Of a stretch of 64,000 nucleotides of DNA, positions 9,258 to 17,293 are shown piece by piece. The stretch is from Burkholderia sp. BCC0322. GTDB lineage: Bacteria; Pseudomonadota; Gammaproteobacteria; Burkholderiales; Burkholderiaceae. The position numbers and the translations under genes were made by a program. The stretch spans positions 124,001 to 188,000 of the forward strand of contig NZ_CADFDU010000003.1 of assembly GCF_902833045.1 (NCBI RefSeq). Direction: 5' to 3'. Numbering within the stretch: position 1 is the stretch's first letter; the number at the start of each line of letters is the position of its first letter. The notes under the pieces were generated by a model. That model did not search any database. It saw only the letters and a list, made by a program, of their open reading frames with translations, and was not told the origin of the DNA.

Positions 9258-10697
9258 GTGACCGAACCGGGTGTGAATGAACTGAATGCGGTGCTGGCGC
9301 GCGTGCCGTCTGTCGAGCGTGTGCTGTCGTCGGCGCCGCTGCAACCGCTCATCACGGACTACGGCCGCACGCGCGTGCTGAACGCCGTGCGTGCCGAACT
9401 CGAACGCTGGCGTACCGCCGCGCAGCACGATCCGGCGGCGGCCGAGCCGCTCGACGAGCCGCGCATCGCCGCGGCGGTCGAGCGCACGCTGGCCGCGCAG
9501 AGCGCGGGCGCGGTGCGTGCCGTGTTCAACCTGACCGGCACCGTGCTGCACACGAACCTCGGGCGCGCGCTGTTGCCCGACGACGCGGTGCGCGCGGTGG
9601 TCGACGTGCTGACGCGGCCGGTCAACCTCGAATTCGACCTCGCCACGGGCCGCCGCGGCGATCGCGACGACCTGATCGACGATCTGCTGTGCGAACTGAC
9701 GGGCGCGGAAGCGGCGACCGTCGTCAACAACAACGCGGCGGCCGTGTTGCTTGCGCTGTCGGCGCTCGCGACGAAGCGCGAAGTCGTCGTGTCACGCGGC
9801 GAGCTGGTCGAGATCGGCGGCGCATTCCGCATTCCCGACATCATGAGCCGCGCGGGCGCCAAGCTGCGCGAAGTCGGCACGACCAACCGCACCCATCTGC
9901 ACGACTACGCGGACGCAATCGGCCCGCGCACCGCGCTGCTGATGAAGGTGCACTGCAGCAACTACGCGATCAGCGGTTTCACGAAGGAAGCGACACTCGC
10001 CGAACTCGCGCCGCTCGCGCGCGAGCACGGGCTGCCGGTTGCCGTCGATCTCGGTAGCGGCACGCTCGCCGACCTGTCGCAATGGGGCCTGCCGCACGAG
10101 ACGACCGTGCAGGAAACCGTCGCCGCCGGCGCAAACGTTGTCACGTTCAGCGGCGACAAGCTGCTCGGGGGGCCGCAGGCCGGCCTGATCGTCGGCGATC
10201 GCGCGTTGATCGCGAAGATCAAGAAACATCCGCTCAAGCGCGCGTTGCGCGTCGGCAAGCTGACGCTTGCGGCGCTCGAGCCCGTGCTGCGCCTCTACCA
10301 GTCACCCGAGTTCCTGCGTGACCGGCTCACGACGCTGCGGCTGCTGACGCGCCCGCAGCGCGAGATCGCCGAGGCTGCCGAACGTGTGCGTCCGGCGCTG
10401 CAGGCCGCGCTCGGCAGCGGTTTCGACGTGACGGTCGAACCGATGTTCAGCCAGATCGGCAGCGGCGCGCTGCCGGTCGACCAGCTACCGAGCGCTGGGC
10501 TCGTCGTACGCACGGCGGACGGCAAGCGCAGCGGCCGCGCGCTTGCTCAGCTCGAGAAACGGCTGCGCGAATGGCCGCGCCCGGTGATCGGCCGCGTCGC
10601 CGACCATGCACTGCGGCTCGACCTGCGCTGCCTCGAAGCCACCGACGAGGCGGCGTTCGTCGCGCAATGCGTGCGGCTCGCGGGGGCCGCTGCATGA
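9258..10697 (+). CDS. selA: L-seryl-tRNA(Sec) selenium transferase
   Basis: A 479-residue PLP enzyme that converts Ser-tRNA(Sec) to Sec-tRNA(Sec) with selenophosphate. The PLP-binding lysine is Lys301 in [13 protein letters not shown] (E. coli Lys295). Other family landmarks are [36 protein letters not shown] and the [11 protein letters not shown] segment. The start is GTG at 9258; the length is close to the E. coli enzyme. Its stop overlaps the selB start as ATGA, so the two are translationally coupled. The partner selD (selenophosphate synthetase) is not in this window. Confidence 0.97.
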   Translation: MTEPGVNELNAVLARVPSVERVLSSAPLQPLITDYGRTRVLNAVRAELERWRTAAQHDPAAAEPLDEPRIAAAVERTLAAQSAGAVRAVFNLTGTVLHTNLGRALLPDDAVRAVVDVLTRPVNLEFDLATGRRGDRDDLIDDLLCELTGAEAATVVNNNAAAVLLALSALATKREVVVSRGELVEIGGAFRIPDIMSRAGAKLREVGTTNRTHLHDYADAIGPRTALLMKVHCSNYAISGFTKEATLAELAPLAREHGLPVAVDLGSGTLADLSQWGLPHETTVQETVAAGANVVTFSGDKLLGGPQAGLIVGDRALIAKIKKHPLKRALRVGKLTLAALEPVLRLYQSPEFLRDRLTTLRLLTRPQREIAEAAERVRPALQAALGSGFDVTVEPMFSQIGSGALPVDQLPSAGLVVRTADGKRSGRALAQLEKRLREWPRPVIGRVADHALRLDLRCLEATDEAAFVAQCVRLAGAAA

Positions 10698-12619
10698 TCG
10701 TCGGTACCGCCGGACACATCGATCACGGCAAGACGACGCTGGCGCGCGCGCTGACGGGTGTCGACACCGATCGCCTGAAAGAAGAGAAGGCGCGTGGCAT
10801 CTCGATCGAACTCGGTTATGCGTATACGCCGCTTGACAATGGCGACGTGCTCGGCCTGATCGATGTGCCGGGCCACGAGAAGCTGATTCATACGATGGCG
10901 GCCGGCGCCTGCGGGATCGACTTCGCGCTGCTCGTGATCGCCGCCGACGACGGCGTGATGCCGCAAACGCGTGAGCATCTCGCGATCCTGCAGCTGCTTG
11001 GCGTCACGCATGGTGCCGTCGCGCTGACGAAGTGCGATCGCGTCGACGCTGCGCGCGTGGCCGAAGTGCGCGACGAGATCGCCGCGTGGTTGAACGACTC
11101 GACGCTGGCCGGCGTGCCGATTTTCGAAACGCGTGCGACGGCTGTGGACGATCCGGGCGTCGCCGCGTTGAAGCGTTATCTGGCGGACGCGGCGATCGCG
11201 TGGCGCGCCCGACGCGACGACGGGCTGTTCCGGCTCGCGGTCGATCGCGTGTTTACGCTCGCGGGGCAGGGCACCGTCGTGACGGGCACGGCGTTCTCGG
11301 GCCGCGTCGTGACCGGCGACACGCTCGCGATCGTGCGAACGGGCGGCGCGGCGCGCGTGCGCAGCATCCACGCGCAGAACCGGCCGGTCGAGGCCGGCCG
11401 CGCGGGCGAGCGTTGCGCGCTGAATCTGGCCGGCGTCGACAAGGCCGATGTCGAGCGCGGCGATACCGTCGCCGATGCGCGGCTCGTCGCGACGTCGCCG
11501 CGCCTCGACGTCGACCTGACGCTGCTCGCGGATGCGGGGCTCACGCTGACGCATTGGGCGCCGCTGCACGTGCATCTCGGCACGCTGCATCGCGTCGCGC
11601 ATGTCGCGCTGCTCGACGGCGATACGCTCGCGGCCGGCCAGCGGATGCGCGTGCAACTGGTATTCGACGAGCCGGTGTTTGCGCTGCCGGGCGACCGGTT
11701 CATCGTCCGCAATCCGCAGGCGACGCGCACGATCGGCGGCGGCCGCGTGCTCGACCCGTTCGGGCCGGCGCGCAAGCGTCGGACGCCTCAGCGCCGCGCG
11801 TGGCTCGACGCGCTGGCGGAATGGCTCGACGCAGGCTGTCTCGTTGCGCTGCTCGCGCAGGCGCCGCTCGGCATCCCGCGCGCGATGCTCACGCATCTCA
11901 CGGGTTTCGCGCCGAATGCGCTGGCGCTGCCGGAAGACGCGCTGGCGATCGGGCAGCGCGATGCCGCGTCGAACGACGGCGCGGTGATTGCCCAGGCGCA
12001 CTGGCGTGCGCTGCAGACGCGGGCGATCGATACGCTGCGTGTGTATCACGAGCGCATGCCCGACGAGCAGGGGCTCGACGCCGCACGCTTGCGGCGGATG
12101 GCCGCGCCGCTCGCCGGCGATGCGCTGTGGCGTGCGCTCGTCGAGGCGCTGGTGGCCGGCGGCGAAGTCGTGCGAAGCGGACCGTGGTTGCATCTGCCGT
12201 CGCATTCGGTGAGCCTCGATTCGCGCGAGGAAGCGCTGGCGCGGCAACTGCTGCCGCTGATCCACGCGGGGCGCTTCGACCCGCCGTGGGTGCGCGATCT
12301 GGCCCGCGACACGGGCGCGGCCGAGGACGCGGTGCGGACCTTGCTGCGCAAGCTCGCGCGGCGTGGCGACGTGCACCAGGTCGTGCGCGACCTGTTCTAT
12401 CACGCGGACGTCGTGCGTGAGCTCGCGTATCTGGTCGCGCATCTCGCACCGTCGCGCGACGGCGGGCTCGATGCCGCGACGTTCCGCGACGCGACGGGGC
12501 TCGGCCGCAAGCGCGCGATCCAGATTCTCGAGTTCTTCGACCGGGTTGGGTATACTCGCTTCCACCGCGATCTTCACTTCCTGCGGCCTGACAGCGGTTG
12601 GGCGGGTATTCAGGCGTAG
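10694..12619 (+). CDS. selB: Selenocysteine-specific elongation factor
   Basis: A 641-residue GTPase that binds Sec-tRNA(Sec) and the SECIS hairpin and delivers Sec at UGA codons. The EF-Tu-like GTPase domain shows [20 protein letters not shown] (P-loop), the [11 protein letters not shown] switch, [12 protein letters not shown] (G3) and TKCD (G4). Beta-barrel domains follow, and the C-terminal third consists of winged-helix repeats that recognise the SECIS, ending in an [18 protein letters not shown] motif typical of SelB. It overlaps selA by 4 bases and ends 32 bases before selC, completing the Sec-insertion apparatus next to its only visible client, fdnG. Confidence 0.97.
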   Translation: MIVGTAGHIDHGKTTLARALTGVDTDRLKEEKARGISIELGYAYTPLDNGDVLGLIDVPGHEKLIHTMAAGACGIDFALLVIAADDGVMPQTREHLAILQLLGVTHGAVALTKCDRVDAARVAEVRDEIAAWLNDSTLAGVPIFETRATAVDDPGVAALKRYLADAAIAWRARRDDGLFRLAVDRVFTLAGQGTVVTGTAFSGRVVTGDTLAIVRTGGAARVRSIHAQNRPVEAGRAGERCALNLAGVDKADVERGDTVADARLVATSPRLDVDLTLLADAGLTLTHWAPLHVHLGTLHRVAHVALLDGDTLAAGQRMRVQLVFDEPVFALPGDRFIVRNPQATRTIGGGRVLDPFGPARKRRTPQRRAWLDALAEWLDAGCLVALLAQAPLGIPRAMLTHLTGFAPNALALPEDALAIGQRDAASNDGAVIAQAHWRALQTRAIDTLRVYHERMPDEQGLDAARLRRMAAPLAGDALWRALVEALVAGGEVVRSGPWLHLPSHSVSLDSREEALARQLLPLIHAGRFDPPWVRDLARDTGAAEDAVRTLLRKLARRGDVHQVVRDLFYHADVVRELAYLVAHLAPSRDGGLDAATFRDATGLGRKRAIQILEFFDRVGYTRFHRDLHFLRPDSGWAGIQA

Positions 12620-12651
12620 GCGCTCGCTGTTCTTTTGATTCTTTTCCCCAC

Positions 12652-12747
12652 GGAAGGCATTCGTATCCGGTGGTACGGCCAGGCTTCAAACCTGGTTGGG
12701 GGTGTCAGACACTCCCGGGTAGGTTCGACTCCTGCTGCCTTCCGCCA
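12652..12747 (+). tRNA. selC: tRNA-Sec (anticodon TCA)
   Basis: A 96-base tRNA with encoded CCA end and all the peculiar features of bacterial tRNA-Sec: an 8-bp acceptor stem (GGAAGGCA with TGCCTTCC), discriminator G, anticodon stem CCAGG/CCTGG around CTTCAAA (anticodon TCA at 12686-12688), a long variable arm (about 12696-12717) and the T-arm sequence AGGTTCGACTCCT. It lies 32 bases after selB. Its last 16 bases are repeated at 24801-24816, which marks it as the attachment site of the adjoining genomic island; the island restores the 3' end so the gene stays functional. Confidence 0.97.
12732..12747 (+). repeat. Left attachment repeat (attL) in selC
   Basis: CTGCTGCCTTCCGCCA, the last 16 bases of the tRNA-Sec gene including CCA. 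The identical sequence occurs at 24801-24816 in the same orientation; the bases on either side differ between the two copies. Confidence 0.85.
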
Positions 12748-12813
12748 AACGGGCCTTCCGGCCTGTTCCGATCTCTTCCGGTTGCGTCCTCTACATCGCT
12801 GATTTTAAAGCAT

Positions 12814-12900
12814 TTTGTGGGTGGCGACGTGCTTGCGGTTACCGTTGACGCCCCGCACAATTTCCTCACGAAGTATGGGTAGCGATGTGGGTTTGTGGGT
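12814..12900 (+). repeat. Short TTTGTGGGT repeats before the integrase remnant
   Basis: TTTGTGGGT occurs exactly at 12814-12822 and 12892-12900, with a related ATGGGTAGCGATG between them (about 12875-12887). They sit between the tRNA end and the integrase start, where arm-type integrase sites or the integrase promoter would be. Their role is inference. The rest of 12748-12912 holds nothing else I can name. Confidence 0.4.
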
Positions 12901-12912
12901 AGGGAGGGCGAC

Positions 12913-13205
12913 ATGGGTGGACGACAGTTGCATCGACTCAGCGCTCTGCGGGTCGCAAAAGAAGTGACGCCGGGTCATGACGCGGATGGGGCTGGTCTCG
13001 ACATGCAGATCGCTGACAGCGGTGCGCACTCATGGGTGTTCCGGTTCAAACTGAGCGGCGCATGCGGGAGATGGGACTTGGTCCGCTCTCGCGAGTTTCT
13101 CTGGGCGAGGCGCGGAAACTGGCCGCCGGATACCGCGATAGGGTTGGGCATCTGATCGATCCCATCCTCGCACGGCGTGCAGCAGCGAAGAAAACTGCTC
13201 GCGAA
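12913..13205 (+). pseudogene. Tyrosine integrase remnant (P4-type N-terminus), frameshifted and truncated
   Basis: Only the N-terminal DUF4102-type arm-binding domain survives. The first frame reads MGGRQLHRLSALRVAKEV, then DADGAGLDMQIADSG and WVFRFKLSG; near 13057-13061 one base is missing and the homology continues in another frame as RMREMGLGPLSRVSLGEARKLAAGYRD and IDPILARRAAAK. It then stops within about 100 codons where an intact integrase has about 400, so the core-binding and catalytic domains (R-H-R-Y) are absent. A good GGGAGGG ribosome binding site precedes the ATG. It lies next to selC as in tRNA-integrating islands, and must have been disabled after the insertion. Confidence 0.82.
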
Positions 13206-13217
13206 TTGCTGCACGCC
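13174..13217. repeat. Perfect 11-bp inverted repeat at the end of the phenazine operon
   Basis: GGCGTGCAGCA (13174-13184) and TGCTGCACGCC (13207-13217) form an 11-bp stem with a 22-base loop, just past the phzC stop codon. No T-run follows on either strand, so if it ends transcription it does so as a non-canonical hairpin. It also marks where integrase homology ends. Confidence 0.5.
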
Positions 13218-13223
13218 GCCCTG

Positions 13224-14633
13224 CTATGCATACGCCGCATGCCGCTTTGCGCCGATTTCGGCAACCGGCGTCGTACCCAACTTGCGCACAATCAGCATCG
13301 CGATCTCCAGCGACTGCTCATAGTTCAACCTCGGATCGACCGTCGACTTGTAAGCGCGGGCCAAATCGGCCTCAGTCAGATTGCGCGCGCCGCCCAGGCA
13401 TTCGGTTACGTCTTCTCCGGTCAGCTCCAGATGCACGCCGCCCAGATGCGTGCCGCAGGCGACATGAATATCGAAGGCAGACTCAAGCTCAGCGTGGATG
13501 TTCTCGAAGCGCCGTGTCTTCACGCCGCCCGGGGTCGTTTCGCCGTTGCCGTGCATCGGATCGCAGCACCACAAGACACGCCGGCCCTCGGCCTTGACGG
13601 CATGCAGATGTTTCGGCAACTCCGCTTCGATCTTCGCCGCGCCCATGCGCGTGATGAGCGTCAAGCGGCCGGCCTCGTTCGTGGCGTTCAGCGCGTCGAT
13701 CGTGCGCAGCAACTGGTCGGTGCTCACCCCTGGCCCGACTTTCAGGCCGATCGGGTTGCGGATTCCGGAGCAGTATTCGATATGCGCACCGTCCAACTGC
13801 GCGGTGCGCATACCGATCCACGGAAAATGCGTCGACAGGTTGAACCAGCCCCAATGCTGCGGCACTTGCCGCGCCATTGCCTCTTCGTAGTTCAACAGCA
13901 GGGCCTCGTGCGACGTGTAGAAATCGATTCTCGCGTCGCTGCCGGAGGGCTCGCCCGCTAGCGCCTCCATGAAGCGCAGCGATTCGCCGATCGAGCGCGT
14001 CATCTTGCGATACTCGTCATAAAGCGGTGAATGCGAGGCCCAGGCCAGATCCCAATGTTCGGGGTGGTGCAGATCGGCGAAACCGGCGTCGCTCAGCGCG
14101 CGCACGAAATTCATCGTCAGCGCAGATTTGGAATGCGCCTCGAGCAGGCGCTGCGGGTCGGGCTCGCGCGCCTCTTTCGTAAAAGCGCTGGCGTTGACAA
14201 TGTCGCCGCGGTAGCAAGGCAGCGTCACGCCGTCGCGCGTTTCGGTATCCGCCGAGCGCGGCTTGGCGTACTGGCCGGCAAAGCGGCCGACCCGAACTAC
14301 CGGCAGCATCAAGCCATGCATGAGCACCAGGCTCATCTGCATCAGCACTTTGAGCCGATTGGCGATGATCGGCGCCGTGCAATCGGCGAAGCTTTCCGCG
14401 CAGTCGCCACCCTGCAGCAAGAAGCATCGTCCCGCCGCAGCGTCTGCGAGCTTGCGTTTGAGCGTCAGCACTTCCCCTGCGGCGACGAGTGGCGGCAGTG
14501 CTTGCAGCTGTGTCAGGGCGCGATCGAGCGCCGCAGCATCGCGATAAGCCGGTTGTTGCAGCGCCGGCTTCGTCTTCCAGGACGCGGGCGTCCAATTCCC
14601 GGCAACACGTGCCGAAGAGAGATTGCCTTCCAC
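13224..14633 (-). CDS. phzC: PhzC, class II DAHP synthase of the phenazine operon
   Basis: A 469-residue class II (plant-type) 3-deoxy-D-arabino-heptulosonate-7-phosphate synthase. It condenses PEP and erythrose-4-phosphate and so boosts shikimate-pathway flow to chorismate. Family landmarks: CFLLQGGDCAESFAD, RVGRFAGQYAKPRS, GDIVNASAF, LNATNEAGRLTLITRMG and the DPMHGNGETT metal-site region, then CGTHLGGVHLELTGEDVTECLGG. The start is GTG at 14631-14633 behind a GGGAG site. It is the last gene of the operon, whereas in Pseudomonas phz operons phzC lies right after phzB. A general-metabolism DAHP synthase is the alternative, but the operon context argues for phenazine supply. Confidence 0.93.
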   Translation of the reverse strand: MEGNLSSARVAGNWTPASWKTKPALQQPAYRDAAALDRALTQLQALPPLVAAGEVLTLKRKLADAAAGRCFLLQGGDCAESFADCTAPIIANRLKVLMQMSLVLMHGLMLPVVRVGRFAGQYAKPRSADTETRDGVTLPCYRGDIVNASAFTKEAREPDPQRLLEAHSKSALTMNFVRALSDAGFADLHHPEHWDLAWASHSPLYDEYRKMTRSIGESLRFMEALAGEPSGSDARIDFYTSHEALLLNYEEAMARQVPQHWGWFNLSTHFPWIGMRTAQLDGAHIEYCSGIRNPIGLKVGPGVSTDQLLRTIDALNATNEAGRLTLITRMGAAKIEAELPKHLHAVKAEGRRVLWCCDPMHGNGETTPGGVKTRRFENIHAELESAFDIHVACGTHLGGVHLELTGEDVTECLGGARNLTEADLARAYKSTVDPRLNYEQSLEIAMLIVRKLGTTPVAEIGAKRHAAYA

Positions 14634-14711
14634 AGTTCCACTCCCGTACTGAAGTGCTTTCGATCGAACGGATGTCGCCTGGCACGCAGGCGACGCCCAC
14701 GCTCCGCACCG

Positions 14712-15755
14712 CTACAGCTTGACGAGCACCGTGCCCAGATAACGTCCGCTGGACGTGTCGCACAACGCGCTCGGCGCGTCATCGAGGCCGTCGATCACCG
14801 TATGCGGGAACACGATCTCGCCGGCGCGCAGCCACTGCGCGAAACGCTCGAACCATTCGCCCTTCGCCTCCGGATTGTCGTCGGCGCTGTAGCCCCGCAT
14901 CGTGATCCGCTTGAGGAGAAATTGAACGGTATCGATTTCGGCCGGCGCGGTCCGACCCGTTCCCACCGCGGCAAGCTGGCCCGACAGCGCGCCGAGGATC
15001 AGGAAGCGCGCCCCTTCGCGCGCGGCCGTGACGGCCGCCTGCAATTGCTCGCCGCCGACCGAATCGATCAGGACGTCGATGCCGCCCTGCGCCGCATCGA
15101 GCAATTGCTCCGCGAACGGCGTGCTGCTGCCACGCGTGACGGCAGCGTCATACCCAAGCTCGGAAACCAGGCGTCGTGCCTTGTCGCGCGAACTCGTGCT
15201 GCCGATCACGCGCCCAGCTCCCAGCCGCTGCGCGATCTGTCCGGCCATCGCGCCGATCGCGCCGGCCGCGCTCGTTACGAACACGGTGTCGCCCGAACGG
15301 ATCGGCACGCCGCGCGTCAGCGCCGCGTAGGCGGTCCAGCCGTGCCCCAGGTAGCCGAGATAGCCGGCGGGCTCCGGCAGCGCCTCGCCGACGCGCTGAC
15401 AGCCCCATGCGGGCACCACCGCGTAGTCGCGCCAGCCGTGGAAGTGCGTGACGATGTCGCCGGCCGACAAACCGCTGTCGGCCGGCGCTTTCACCACCTC
15501 GCCGAGCGCTTCGCCCATCAGCACGTCTCCCGCCGACAAACACGGAAACGGCACACCGGGCACGTCTTCCGCGCCTTCGCTGATCATCGCGCGCAAAGAA
15601 GCCGAGACCAGGAAATAGCGATTGCGTACCAGCACGTCTCGCGGGCCGGCCGCCGGCAAGACGGCGGTGACGATTTCGAAATCGTCCGGTGTCGGCAGGC
15701 CTTTGAGCCTCGCCTTCAAGCGCACCTCGCGCCGCATTGAAATCGACAGATTCAT
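14712..15755 (-). CDS. MDR-superfamily NADP-dependent reductase (CurA/PTGR-like)
   Basis: A 347-residue zinc-free medium-chain dehydrogenase/reductase, closest in pattern to the curcumin reductase/prostaglandin reductase group. It opens with MRREVRLKARLKGLPTPDDFEIV and has the Rossmann signature TSAAGAIGAMAGQIAQRLGAGRVIGSTSS; the tail YSADDNPEAKGEWFERFAQWLRAGEI also fits. No zinc-binding cysteines are seen. Its ATG overlaps the stop of the methyltransferase gene as ATGA, so it is translationally coupled to it. Substrate unknown; as part of the operon it may act on a phenazine intermediate or protect the producer by reducing a reactive product. That role is inference. Confidence 0.85.
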   Translation of the reverse strand: MNLSISMRREVRLKARLKGLPTPDDFEIVTAVLPAAGPRDVLVRNRYFLVSASLRAMISEGAEDVPGVPFPCLSAGDVLMGEALGEVVKAPADSGLSAGDIVTHFHGWRDYAVVPAWGCQRVGEALPEPAGYLGYLGHGWTAYAALTRGVPIRSGDTVFVTSAAGAIGAMAGQIAQRLGAGRVIGSTSSRDKARRLVSELGYDAAVTRGSSTPFAEQLLDAAQGGIDVLIDSVGGEQLQAAVTAAREGARFLILGALSGQLAAVGTGRTAPAEIDTVQFLLKRITMRGYSADDNPEAKGEWFERFAQWLRAGEIVFPHTVIDGLDDAPSALCDTSSGRYLGTVLVKL

Positions 15756-16591
15756 GATCCGCTCCCGCCGGGTGCAGTGCGCGTCGATGAGGCGAACCAG
15801 CCTGCCGGGATGCGCGCGACGCTGCGGCCGTAGGTAATCGCCGGATCGTCCGAGGCATGCACGGTCGCTGTCCAGCCATATCGGTCGAGCCAGTCGCGAA
15901 CGTCGTCGCGGGACGAGAGCCAACGAGCGCCCTGCGATTCGACGCGCGCACGGGCCTCCTTGCCCTCGTCGCTCATCATGCGCGTGGCGAGATGCTCGAG
16001 CATGAGCGCGCTACCCGGCGCCGACAGGTCGGCCACCTGACGGATCAGCGCATCGCAGTCCGCATCGCGCAGATACATCAGAAGCCCCTCGATGAGCCAG
16101 ATCGTGGGCTTGGCGGGATCGAAGCCGGCTACGCGCAACGGGCTCGCCCAATCCGACGTCAGATCGGCGACGAACGGCCGCCAATCGCACTGCAGCGGCA
16201 ACTCGGACTGCTTCATGAGCTCGCGCTTGAAGGCGATGATGTCGTCGAGATCGAGCTCGAACCAGCGCGTGCCGAACGGACAGGCCAGACGCGCCACGCG
16301 GCCGTCCATGCCGGCGGCCAGCGTGACGACCTGCCGTATCCCGCGGCTCAGGTTCGCGAGAATGGCATCGTCGAAGTAGCGTGTGCGGACAACGAAATAT
16401 TGCGGAAAGTTCGCGCGCCGCGCGACTTCGGTGACGTGCGCATGCGTCGGCGTGCCGGCCAGGTGCTCGATCAGCGCGGCGGCAAACGGATCGTGAAACA
16501 AGGCATCCGGACGCTGGCTTTCGGCGTGACGTTGCCAGGCAATGAACAGTGCGGTTTGGCCGACGCCAACCGGAATATCGAGAGTAGACAC
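15752..16591 (-). CDS. Class I SAM methyltransferase, leucine-carboxyl-methyltransferase (LCMT) family
   Basis: A 279-residue methyltransferase of the LCMT/Ppm1-TIGR00027 type. Motif I-like VVTLAAGMDGRVARL, the preceding RTRYFDDAIL and the WFELDLDDIIAFKRE segment are typical, as is IWLIEGLLMYL. The start is GTG at 16589-16591, preceded by AAGGA; no suitable ATG exists nearby. Members often methylate carboxyl groups, so within this operon the best guess is methyl-ester formation on phenazine carboxylates (made by PhzA-G). It overlaps the reductase gene by 4 bases. Family assignment is firm; the substrate is inference. Confidence 0.85.
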   Translation of the reverse strand: MSTLDIPVGVGQTALFIAWQRHAESQRPDALFHDPFAAALIEHLAGTPTHAHVTEVARRANFPQYFVVRTRYFDDAILANLSRGIRQVVTLAAGMDGRVARLACPFGTRWFELDLDDIIAFKRELMKQSELPLQCDWRPFVADLTSDWASPLRVAGFDPAKPTIWLIEGLLMYLRDADCDALIRQVADLSAPGSALMLEHLATRMMSDEGKEARARVESQGARWLSSRDDVRDWLDRYGWTATVHASDDPAITYGRSVARIPAGWFASSTRTAPGGSGS

Positions 16592-16617
16592 AGGCAGGTT
16601 CCTTATCCGCAAAAGAA

Positions 16618-17256
16618 TCAAGGTTGGAGTTGCGTGGTTTTCCAAACGTCGCCATCGCGTTCGTACCTGAGGCGCCGGTGAAGCCGGTCGGAGCTGGCGG
16701 CCCAGAATTCCATCTCGTGAGGCTCGAGCCGATAGCCAACGAAGCGCGGCGGCCGCGGCAACGCGACGCCGAGCGCAAGCAGCTCGGCGGCGTGCGCGAG
16801 CAGCGCTTCGCGGTCGACGAGCTCGTCGCTCTGGTGCGAGGCGCTCGACATCGCGTGCATCGGCACCGAGCGCCCGAACCAGAGCTTGTCGTTCTCGCTT
16901 TCTTCGAGCGGAACCGCCTGGCCGGAAATCATGATCTGCTGCCCGGTTTCGCGCCAATACAGCAGGCCCGAGGCCCAGCCTGTCTCCGAGAGTTCGCGTC
17001 CTTTGCGGCTCGTCGAATGCGTGCAGAAGATCACGCCGCGGTCGTCGATCGAGGAGAACGCGATGATGCGCGAAGACATGCGTCCGTCGGACTTGGCGGT
17101 TGCGAGCGCGAGCGCCTTGGGCTCGCGGACGCGGGCGACATCGGCCGCCGCGAGCCAGCGTTTGAGCAGCGTGATCGGCTCGGACGGCGGGTCGTCATAT
17201 TCGGGGAACAGGACGTCGACGCGTCCCGTGAGGCTTTCGAATCGACTGGTGTTCAT
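16618..17256 (-). CDS. phzG: PhzG, FMN-dependent oxidase of phenazine biosynthesis
   Basis: A 212-residue protein of the pyridoxamine-5'-phosphate-oxidase fold. In phenazine synthesis PhzG uses FMN to oxidise the tricyclic hexahydro-phenazine intermediates towards phenazine-1,6-dicarboxylate and phenazine-1-carboxylate. Conserved stretches: DPPSEPITLLKRWLAAA, ALATAKSDGRMSSRIIAF, FCTHSTSRKGRELSETGWASGLLYWRETGQQI, and the C-terminal EFWAASSDRLHRRLRYERDGDVWKTTQLQP. Length matches the family. It lies 37 bases after phzF and 26 before the methyltransferase gene in the operon. Confidence 0.95.
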   Translation of the reverse strand: MNTSRFESLTGRVDVLFPEYDDPPSEPITLLKRWLAAADVARVREPKALALATAKSDGRMSSRIIAFSSIDDRGVIFCTHSTSRKGRELSETGWASGLLYWRETGQQIMISGQAVPLEESENDKLWFGRSVPMHAMSSASHQSDELVDREALLAHAAELLALGVALPRPPRFVGYRLEPHEMEFWAASSDRLHRRLRYERDGDVWKTTQLQP

Positions 17257-17293
17257 GGCATTGTTTTCGTAAAGGCAAAAGACGGGTGCGGCG

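Noticed and set aside
13032-13961. A long plus-strand frame across the integrase remnant and the phzC region
   Set aside because: Only its first ~55 codons continue the integrase homology; the rest is antisense to phzC and has no features of its own.
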